A program made the position numbers and the translations under genes. The notes below the pieces were generated by a model that worked only from the letters and a program-made list of their open reading frames with translations, did no database searches and was not told where the DNA came from. From an uncultured Candidatus Saccharibacteria bacterium (GTDB taxonomy: Bacteria; Patescibacteriota; Saccharimonadia; Saccharimonadales; Saccharimonadaceae), in the NCBI GenBank assembly GCA_946222675.1, contig CAMIMA010000002.1, positions 1-64,000 on the forward strand: DNA of 64,000 bases, given 5' to 3'. Shown piece by piece: positions 58,082 to 64,000 of this stretch (positions are counted from its first letter, which is position 1; every line of letters starts with the position of its first letter).

Positions 58082-58501
58082 ATGGCAGACAAGAAATCTG
58101 TTGCCGCGTCAAAGAAGACTACCGCCAAGGGCAAAAAGCGCACTAAGCGCAGCATTCCGCTCGGCCAAGTCCATATTCAGGCGACATTTAATAATACAAT
58201 CATTACATTTGCAGACAACCATGGTAACGCGTTGAGCGCAAGCTCAGCTGGTGCTTGTGGCTTCCGTGGTAGCAAGAAGGGTACCGCATTTGCCGCCCAA
58301 ATCGCTACGGAAAAGGCCGCCGAAGTTGCCAAGAATCAGTACGGTTTGACTAAAGTTGACGTCTTCGTTAAGGGCGTTGGTCTCGGTCGTGATGCTGCAG
58401 TACGCGCTATCAGCGCTGCTGAAATGCAAATTGAGAGCATCAACGATGTGACTAGCGTGCCACATGGCGGTGTACGTCCTAAGCGCGAAAGGAGAGCATA
58501 A
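58082..58501 (+). CDS. rpsK: 30S ribosomal protein S11
   Basis: 139 aa. Lys-rich N-terminus, then GQVHIQATFNNTIITFADNHGNALSASSAGACGFRGSKKGTAFAAQIATEKAAE and the C-terminal signature DVTSVPHGGVRPKRERRA. AAAGGAAT precedes the ATG. Confidence 0.97.
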   Translation: MADKKSVAASKKTTAKGKKRTKRSIPLGQVHIQATFNNTIITFADNHGNALSASSAGACGFRGSKKGTAFAAQIATEKAAEVAKNQYGLTKVDVFVKGVGLGRDAAVRAISAAEMQIESINDVTSVPHGGVRPKRERRA

Positions 58502-58504
58502 ACT

Positions 58505-59122
58505 ATGGCTCGAGATAATTCACCAATTGTTAAGCAGAGCCGCCGCGAAGGCTACGCTCTACATCGCAAGGCCGTCAAGGTCATGGCGCATAAGACCGGT
58601 ATTCCTGGCCAACACGCTGGGTCACGCCAAGGCAAGCCATCACTATATTTGACTCAGCTACGTGAAAAGCAGAAGGTGCGCCGCATTTATGGTGTGCTAG
58701 AGAAGCAATTCCGCATTCTAATGAAGCAGGCCACTAAGGACCAGGCTTTGACTGGTGTTAAGTTGCTAGAACTCTTGGAACGTCGTCTTGATAACGCTGT
58801 TTATCGCGCTGGGTTTGCTGTATCACGCCGTCAAGCGCGTCAGCTCGTGACTCACGGTCACTTCCTACTCAACGGTCGTCGTGTTGATATTCCATCAATT
58901 CGTCTTAAGGCCGGTGACGTAGTTACTGTTCGTCCACACTCTCAAAATAGCGCCTTCTTCAAGGGCTTAGCTGAGATTAATCGCGACGCTCAAAGTCAGC
59001 CAGCCGGTTGGCTCAAATCTGATGTCAAGAATATGACTATCACCGTAACCGGTTTGCCAGCACGTGAAGACGCTGAGCCTGGCATTAATGAACAGCTAAT
59101 CGTTGAGTTCTACTCACGCTAA
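58505..59122 (+). CDS. rpsD: 30S ribosomal protein S4, zinc-free form
   Basis: 205 aa. The N-domain lacks the CxxxC...C zinc knuckle (RREGYALHRKAVKVMAHKTGIPGQHAGSRQGKPS). The S4 domain is RLDNAVYRAGFAVSRRQARQLVTHGHFLLNGRRVDIPS. 16S-binding assembly initiator; in other bacteria the repressor of the alpha operon. It starts 4 nt after rpsK. Confidence 0.97.
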   Translation: MARDNSPIVKQSRREGYALHRKAVKVMAHKTGIPGQHAGSRQGKPSLYLTQLREKQKVRRIYGVLEKQFRILMKQATKDQALTGVKLLELLERRLDNAVYRAGFAVSRRQARQLVTHGHFLLNGRRVDIPSIRLKAGDVVTVRPHSQNSAFFKGLAEINRDAQSQPAGWLKSDVKNMTITVTGLPAREDAEPGINEQLIVEFYSR

Positions 59123-59136
59123 ATAAGGGAGGACAA

Positions 59137-60060
59137 ATGAGCAATACAATTTTGAAGCCAGCAGTAACCAGTGTTAAGGAGTTAGCTCAAAATAGCTCTG
59201 TGCTGACAATCGAGCCACTTGCTAGCGGCTATGGTCAGACCCTTGGCAATTCACTACGCCGTGTCTTACTATCATCAATTGAAGGTTCAGCTATTACCGC
59301 TTTTAAAATCGACGGTGTTGGTCATGAATTTACTACCATCCCTGGCGTCAAGGAAGATGTACTTGAGATTATGCTTAACCTCAAGAGCGTTGTCCTAGAC
59401 AGCCACAAGGATGAACCAGTTGAATACACTGTTCGCAAGAAGGGCGGTGTATTGACTGCAGCCGATTTGGCTGGTAGTGCCGATTTTGACGTAGTGGACG
59501 ACTCACAAGTCATCGCTACTATCGACGACCCAAATCATGAACTAGTTTTGACCATCGTAGTTGAGCGTGGTCGCGGTTACCAAACCATCGAAGAATCAAG
59601 CGCACATCGCTTGCACTCTGACATGATTGCCGTTGATGCACCGTTCTCACCAGTGCGTCGCGTTCGCTACGCCGTTGAGAAAACTCGTGTTGGCGATAAC
59701 GTCGACCTCGACAAACTAGTTATTACCGTTGACACCGACGGTTCAATTACGCCAAACGACGCTTTTGAACAAGCCGCTGCCATCTTAGTCAATCAGTACA
59801 AGGCCATTGCTGGTCAAACCGTGGTAGCTGACGCTGAGCCGGCCGCCACTGCTGAATCTGATGACGCAACTGGCATGCTATCGATGTCAATCGAAGAGCT
59901 CGGAATGAGCGCCCGCACCACTAACGCCTTGATTAGCAACAACATCAATACCGTTGGCGACCTCGTATCGTTAACCGATGATGAGCTAGAAGACCTCAAG
60001 GGGTTTGGTGCTAAGGCTAAAGAAGAAGTTAAAGCCCGCGTGGCAGAATTGGAGTTTTAA
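59137..60060 (+). CDS. rpoA: DNA-directed RNA polymerase subunit alpha
   Basis: 307 aa, both domains present. NTD: IEPLASGYGQTLGNSLRRVLLSSIEGSAITAFKIDGVGHEFTTIPGVKEDVLEIMLNLK. CTD: LSMSIEELGMSARTTNALISNNINTVGDLVSLTDDELEDLKGFGAKAKEEVKARV, so UP-element and activator contacts are possible. Located between rpsD and rplQ as usual. Confidence 0.98.
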   Translation: MSNTILKPAVTSVKELAQNSSVLTIEPLASGYGQTLGNSLRRVLLSSIEGSAITAFKIDGVGHEFTTIPGVKEDVLEIMLNLKSVVLDSHKDEPVEYTVRKKGGVLTAADLAGSADFDVVDDSQVIATIDDPNHELVLTIVVERGRGYQTIEESSAHRLHSDMIAVDAPFSPVRRVRYAVEKTRVGDNVDLDKLVITVDTDGSITPNDAFEQAAAILVNQYKAIAGQTVVADAEPAATAESDDATGMLSMSIEELGMSARTTNALISNNINTVGDLVSLTDDELEDLKGFGAKAKEEVKARVAELEF

Positions 60061-60063
60061 TCA

Positions 60064-60480
60064 ATGCATAGGCATGGATACAAGGGCCGCAAGTTTGGTC
60101 GCGAACGCAACCAACGTCGTGCCTTGCGTCGTGGGCTTGTGATTTCTTTGGTTGAGCATGGCGCTATTGTCACCACTCTACAAAAGGCCAAAGATATTCG
60201 CCCAGTCGCAGAAAAGTTAATCACAAAAGCACGTAAGGGTGGCCTAGCTCGCCGTCGTGCTATCATCGCAGCGCTAAACAATCTAGATGCTGCCAACAAG
60301 CTAGTTGACGTTGTTGCACCACAGTTGCAACGTGAAAGTGGCTACTTGCGCATCGTCAAGCTAAATCAGAACCGGGTTGGCGACAACGCTGAAATGGCTC
60401 GGATTGAGTTTGTCGACGAAATCAAGCCAGTCGCTAAGCCAGTCAAGGCTGAAGTAGCTAACAAGAAGGAGGCTAAGTAA
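60064..60480 (+). CDS. rplQ: 50S ribosomal protein L17 with Lys/Ala/Pro tail
   Basis: 138 aa. MHRHGYKGRKFGRERNQRRALRRGLVISLVEHGAIVTTLQKAKDIRPVAEKLITKARKG is the core start. A tail of about 20 residues (IKPVAKPVKAEVANKKEAK) is added at the C-terminus. Confidence 0.96.
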   Translation: MHRHGYKGRKFGRERNQRRALRRGLVISLVEHGAIVTTLQKAKDIRPVAEKLITKARKGGLARRRAIIAALNNLDAANKLVDVVAPQLQRESGYLRIVKLNQNRVGDNAEMARIEFVDEIKPVAKPVKAEVANKKEAK

Positions 60481-60905
60481 TGAACACTAAGACCTACCAG
60501 AAGAAAGCCGGTGAAGTTGAGCACAAGTGGGTGCTAGTTGACGCCGCCAACTTGCCACTTGGTCGTGTTGCAACCTTTGTTGCTAACCGCCTAATGGGCA
60601 AGTATGACCCAACCTACACTGCACACATGGATGCCGGTGATAACGTTGTAGTTATCAACGCCGACCAGATGGTTTACAATGGCGACCGTCGCACTAAGAA
60701 GTACTATCGTCACAGCGAATTCCCAGGTGCTTTGAAGGAAATCAAGGCTGAGGATGTTAGCCTTAGCGAAATGCTAGAGCGTTCAGTTGCTGGCATGCTA
60801 CCAAAGAACAAGTTGCGTGATGCTCGTGTCGCTCGCTTGCGTGTTTACGCTGGCGCTGACCACAGCAACACTGCACAACAACCAGTAAAATTGGAGGTTA
60901 AGTAA
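60480..60905 (+). CDS. rplM: 50S ribosomal protein L13
   Basis: 141 aa. EHKWVLVDAANLPLGRVATFVANRLMGKYDPTYTAHMDAGDNVVVINADQ and KKYYRHSEFPGALKEI...SVAGMLPKNKLRD. Sits directly behind rplQ and before rpsI, the usual rplM-rpsI pair. Confidence 0.97.
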   Translation: MNTKTYQKKAGEVEHKWVLVDAANLPLGRVATFVANRLMGKYDPTYTAHMDAGDNVVVINADQMVYNGDRRTKKYYRHSEFPGALKEIKAEDVSLSEMLERSVAGMLPKNKLRDARVARLRVYAGADHSNTAQQPVKLEVK

Positions 60906-61303
60906 TGGCCACAGGTACATATTTTTACGGTCTTGGTCGTCGCAAGAGCTCAAGCGTGTCAGCACGTCTTTATAAGGGCAAGGGCGATATCACCATCAAC
61001 GGTAAGTCAGCCAAGGATTACTTCGCTGGCAACACCACTTTACTAGCTGAAATCACCGACCCATTGGCACTAGTCAGCAAGCAGGCTGAATTTGATGTCA
61101 CCTTGCTTGCTAAGGGTGGTGGCACTGCTGGTCAAGTTGATGCCGCTAAGCTCGCTATTGCAAAGGCACTAGCATCAATCAACGACGACTTGCGTGGCAC
61201 GTTGTCAAAGGCTGGTTATCTCCGCCGTGATAGCCGTGAAGTCGAGCGCAAGAAGTACGGTTTGCGTGGTGCACGCCGCAAAGAGCAGTTCTCAAAGCGT
61301 TAA
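60905..61303 (+). CDS. rpsI: 30S ribosomal protein S9
   Basis: 132 aa. YFYGLGRRKSSSVSARLYKGKGDITINGKSAKDYF and the C-terminus YLRRDSREVERKKYGLRGARRKEQFSKR, whose final Lys-Arg reaches the P-site tRNA. Confidence 0.98.
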   Translation: MATGTYFYGLGRRKSSSVSARLYKGKGDITINGKSAKDYFAGNTTLLAEITDPLALVSKQAEFDVTLLAKGGGTAGQVDAAKLAIAKALASINDDLRGTLSKAGYLRRDSREVERKKYGLRGARRKEQFSKR

Positions 61304-61317
61304 TACCACATATCTAC

Positions 61318-61346
61318 AAAAGAGGAGTCCACGCGGCTCCTCTTTT
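61318..61346 (+). terminator. rho-independent terminator after rpsI
   Basis: AAAAGAGGAG...CTCCTCTTTT stem; ends the infA-rpsI operon. Confidence 0.88.
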
Positions 61347-61350
61347 ATTA

Positions 61351-61359
61351 TGTTATAAT
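61351..61359 (+). promoter_or_regulatory. extended -10 (TGTTATAAT) 7 nt before trpS
   Basis: TGT-TATAAT ends at 61359, ATG at 61367. An AGGAG lies in the gap, but its first bases fall near the expected transcription start. Confidence 0.65.
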
Positions 61360-61366
61360 AGGAGTT

Positions 61367-62386
61367 ATGAAAGACATTATTCTCACTGGTGATCGACCGA
61401 CAGGCAAGCTCCACCTCGGCCATTATGTAGGCTCGCTTCGCGAGCGAGTTAAGTTACAAGAGAGCGGCAAATATGACCCGTTCGTGATGATTGCTGATAT
61501 GCAGGCGTTGACCGACAATGCCAAAAATCCAGCCAAGGTGCGTGACAACGTCTTACAAGTCGCACTTGATTATCTTGCTGCCGGCCTTGATCCGCGCAAA
61601 ACGACGATTTTTATTCAGTCACAGGTGCCAGCACTCTCGGAACTCACCATGTATTACATGGATTTGGTGAGTATTAGCCGCCTTGAGCGTAACCCAACCG
61701 TAAAGAGTGAGATTAAGCAGAAGAATTTTGGCGAAGGTGTGCCGACCGGCTTTGTGACCTATCCAATCTCGCAAGCTGCCGACATTACCGCTTTTAAGGC
61801 CAAGTACGTACCGGTGGGCGAAGACCAGCTGCCAATGATTGAGCAAACTCGTGAAATTGTCCGGTCGTTTAACCAGACTTATGGCGAGCAGGTGCTAGTG
61901 GAACCGGAAGCTATTCTCGCGAGCAGCAACACGGCACGCCGTTTGCCGGGGCTGGATGGTCAGGCCAAGATGAGTAAAAGCCTAGGTAACTGCATTTATC
62001 TATCTGACGACGAGAAAACTTTGCACGACAAAGTATTTAATATGTATACTGACCCAAACCACATTCATATCAGTGACCCTGGAAAAATTGAGGGCAATGT
62101 AGTGTTCACCTATCTTGATGTATTTGCAACCGACCAAGCTAAAGTTGCCGAATTGAAGGCGCAGTATCAGAAGGGTGGCTTGGGTGACGTAGTAGTGAAG
62201 AAGTATCTCTTTGAGGTATTAAACGAAGTTTTGACGCCAATCCGTGAGCGTCGTGCCAAACTGGCTGAAAACCCAGCCTACATTTACGAGCTGCTGCATC
62301 AGGGCTCGCAAAAGGCAGCCTGCATTGCTAGCCAGACCCTAACACAAGTTAAGGATGCCATTGGTATCAATTATTACGGAGACTAG
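61367..62386 (+). CDS. trpS: tryptophanyl-tRNA synthetase
   Basis: Class I aaRS, 339 aa. GDRPTGKLHLGHYVGSL (HLGH = HIGH motif), DMQALTDNAKNP, MYYMDLVSISRLERNPTVKSE, GFVTYPISQAADITAFKAKYVPVGEDQLPMIE, and QAKMSKSLGNCIYLSD (KMSKS). First of three tightly linked genes; the next ATG follows its TAG without a gap. Confidence 0.97.
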   Translation: MKDIILTGDRPTGKLHLGHYVGSLRERVKLQESGKYDPFVMIADMQALTDNAKNPAKVRDNVLQVALDYLAAGLDPRKTTIFIQSQVPALSELTMYYMDLVSISRLERNPTVKSEIKQKNFGEGVPTGFVTYPISQAADITAFKAKYVPVGEDQLPMIEQTREIVRSFNQTYGEQVLVEPEAILASSNTARRLPGLDGQAKMSKSLGNCIYLSDDEKTLHDKVFNMYTDPNHIHISDPGKIEGNVVFTYLDVFATDQAKVAELKAQYQKGGLGDVVVKKYLFEVLNEVLTPIRERRAKLAENPAYIYELLHQGSQKAACIASQTLTQVKDAIGINYYGD

Positions 62387-63265
62387 ATGCGACTTGACGC
62401 TTGGCTAGCCAACAAATATCCGGAATTCTCACGGGCTACCGTGCAGAAACTAATTAAATCGGGTCAAGCGACCGTTGACGGTGCTGTAATAACCAAGCCG
62501 TCTTATGAAGTGGCTGAAACGCAGACTGTGTCATTCACGCCACCCACCGCGCCAGATTTTAGCATAGATAGTAGCCAGTTTGCGGCTAACGTAATCTTTG
62601 AAAACGCCAACGTAGTGGTAATCAACAAGCCAGCAGGAATGCTAACTCACGCTAAGGGTGCCATGGCTGAGGAATTTACCGTGGCTGATTTTGTGCGTAG
62701 CAAATTCGACCCGGCAGAGAGTGTAGCAAATGCCAGCAACAACCGTTTGGGCATCGTGCACCGCCTTGACCGCGCTACTAGTGGCTTATTGATTTGCGCT
62801 AAGAATCTTGCCACGGCACATTATTTGCAGCGACAGTTTGCTGACCGCAAAGCGCACAAAACTTATTTTGCCCTCGTAGAACGCACGCCAAAGCAGCTTG
62901 CTGCGCAAATTAATTTGCCGATTGCCCGCAACGTTCGTAAGCCTGCTACTTTTCAAGTAGACCCGAAGGGTAAGCCTGCCATCACTGATTATCGGGTTAC
63001 CGAGCAGTTCGACGATGGCACTGCACTAGTGGAGTTGAAACCTCATACCGGCCGCACACACCAATTGCGCGTACACCTAAGTTACATTGGCGCCCCAATC
63101 GTGGGCGACCCGATTTATGGTAATGGTAAATTTGGCGACCGCCTGATGCTGCATGCCGCTGCATTAGAAATTACCGTACCAACCGGGCATGGTAACGAGC
63201 GCATGACGTTTGAAACACCATTGCCGACTGATTTTATGGCCGAGCTGGAGCGCCATCGTGACTAA
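62387..63265 (+). CDS. RluA/RluD-family pseudouridine synthase
   Basis: 292 aa. N-terminal S4 domain (MRLDAWLANKYPEFSRATVQKLIKSGQATVDG). Catalytic domain: VVVINKPAGMLTHAKGA, RLGIVHRLDRATSGLLICAKN (catalytic Asp in HRLD), LVELKPHTGRTHQLRVHLSYIGAPIVGDPIYG. Probably modifies 23S rRNA; the exact site is unknown. It overlaps the next gene by 8 nt. Confidence 0.94.
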   Translation: MRLDAWLANKYPEFSRATVQKLIKSGQATVDGAVITKPSYEVAETQTVSFTPPTAPDFSIDSSQFAANVIFENANVVVINKPAGMLTHAKGAMAEEFTVADFVRSKFDPAESVANASNNRLGIVHRLDRATSGLLICAKNLATAHYLQRQFADRKAHKTYFALVERTPKQLAAQINLPIARNVRKPATFQVDPKGKPAITDYRVTEQFDDGTALVELKPHTGRTHQLRVHLSYIGAPIVGDPIYGNGKFGDRLMLHAAALEITVPTGHGNERMTFETPLPTDFMAELERHRD

Positions 63266-64000
63266 ACTTGACCAGCTAATTATTAACACCAGCACGCGTC
63301 GGCAATTAGCGAATTATTTAGCGCATCCAGCGCAAGCGTTGATGCTAACTGGTGCTTCTGGGTTGGGGCTTTATACTATTGCCGAGGCGTTGGCGCATCA
63401 GCTAGCGGGTGGCAACACTGTTTTACTGCGGCCGAGCCTACACAAGGCGCAAAAAACTGCCATTATTAACGCCGACGACATCGCCTACGTGACGAGTATT
63501 ATTTATGATAAGCGCAAAGAATCACTGGTAGTGGTGATAGACGATATCGACCAAGTGGCGCCAGGGGTCTCGGAACGCATTTTAAAGATTGTCGAAGAGC
63601 CAGTTAAAAACGTCTATTTTATTTTCACGACACATCACCCAGCAACTGTGCCAGCAACCATTATGTCGCGCTCGCAACAAATAGAGGTCGCGGCGCCTGA
63701 GACAAGTGATTGTGTAACCTTATTGGCCGATGCGCCAGAGGCTAGTCAATCCCAGATTAAATTTTTGGCCGCGGCCTATCCAGCGCAAATTTATCGTTTA
63801 ATTCACCAGCCAAAGCTGCTTGCTGATGTTGCTGTACAGGCGAAGCTGGCTAAACAATTTATCACTAGCAACACTGGTGAGCGACTAGTTTTAATTACCA
63901 ATATTAAGGACCGCACAGCTGCTACCGAATTTTGCGAGCTAGTAATTAAATTCCTGCTTTTTGCGCAGCGCAACTCAGACCATTCCGAGCGTCTTGTGCG
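63258..64000 (+). CDS. DNA polymerase III delta'-like AAA+ subunit, 3' end outside window
   Basis: Open from GTG 63258 to the right edge (about 247 codons). LMLTGASGLGLYTIAEALA is a P-loop-like segment with the GKT signature lost (GLYT), LVVVIDDIDQVAPGVSERILKIVEEPVKNVYFIFTTHHPATVPATIMSRSQ is a Walker B and sensor/SRC region typical of HolB/DnaX relatives. No zinc Cys cluster is seen. The lost Walker A Lys fits a delta' clamp-loader subunit, which does not hydrolyse ATP. GTG lies inside the previous gene. Confidence 0.75.
   Translation, partial: MTKLDQLIINTSTRRQLANYLAHPAQALMLTGASGLGLYTIAEALAHQLAGGNTVLLRPSLHKAQKTAIINADDIAYVTSIIYDKRKESLVVVIDDIDQVAPGVSERILKIVEEPVKNVYFIFTTHHPATVPATIMSRSQQIEVAAPETSDCVTLLADAPEASQSQIKFLAAAYPAQIYRLIHQPKLLADVAVQAKLAKQFITSNTGERLVLITNIKDRTAATEFCELVIKFLLFAQRNSDHSERLV

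Noticed and set aside
1..64000. Alternative genetic code (UGA as Gly) as in some CPR phyla
   Set aside because: TGA ends several well-defined genes (for example infA at 57533-57535 and the aminotransferase at 11462-11464), and no in-frame TGA is needed within conserved proteins.
1..64000. CRISPR array or cas genes
   Set aside because: No regularly spaced direct repeats or Cas-like proteins were seen.

Overview
The window reads as a stretch of chromosome from a Candidatus Saccharibacteria (TM7, Patescibacteria/CPR) genome. The evidence is the gene order, compact operons with 1-4 nt overlaps, the absence of L30 between S5 and L15, many Patescibacteria-type orphan membrane and surface proteins, and standard use of TGA as a stop (for example at infA and at the gene ending at 11464), so there is no UGA recoding. 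There is no rRNA, CRISPR array or intact insertion sequence. Two tRNA genes (Leu-UAA, Glu-CUC) are present, both on the minus strand.

Layout. 1-5200 is accessory-looking: the 3' end of a D,D-carboxypeptidase, a lipoprotein with a tandemly duplicated signal peptide, a tetR-controlled operon of two polytopic membrane proteins, and small membrane proteins. 5272-7085 holds pth, a strongly promoted unidentified structured RNA on the minus strand, and dprA. 7196-10195 is a str operon (rpsL-rpsG-fusA) that ends in a terminator, without tuf or rpsJ. 10280-28436 carries housekeeping genes (class V aminotransferase, dihydrouridine synthase, der, RNase H, yvcK) mixed with envelope proteins (sortase, PEGA/beta-propeller, two DsbA-like thiol oxidoreductases, M16 peptidase) and a possible DUF4868 protein. 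28512-30783 is secE-nusG-rplK-rplA. 30849-35097 carries an NlpC/P60 hydrolase, a divergent RelA/SpoT-like protein, and three small genes behind a palindromic operator, the third frameshifted.

35455-44166 is the S10/spc ribosomal cluster, rplC to rplO. 44252-50542 is on the minus strand: a pseudouridine synthase, two histidine kinases, one response regulator, tRNA-Glu and gltX. 50632-57151 is secY followed by a sortase, a paralogous pair of single-pass membrane proteins and a 1069-residue exported protein, sitting where adk and map are usually found. 57257-61303 is infA-rpmJ-rpsM-rpsK-rpsD-rpoA-rplQ-rplM-rpsI. trpS, an RluA-type synthase and the start of a DNA polymerase III delta'-like gene close the window.

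Two themes run through it. First, at least twelve genes have a -10 box (often extended, TGnTATAAT) only 5-8 nt before the start codon, which predicts leaderless or nearly leaderless mRNAs. Genes inside operons and the ribosomal genes instead have ordinary Shine-Dalgarno sites. Second, a large share of non-ribosomal genes encode envelope, secretion or surface-attachment functions, as expected for a small epibiont. All assignments come from reading the sequence; no database search was run.
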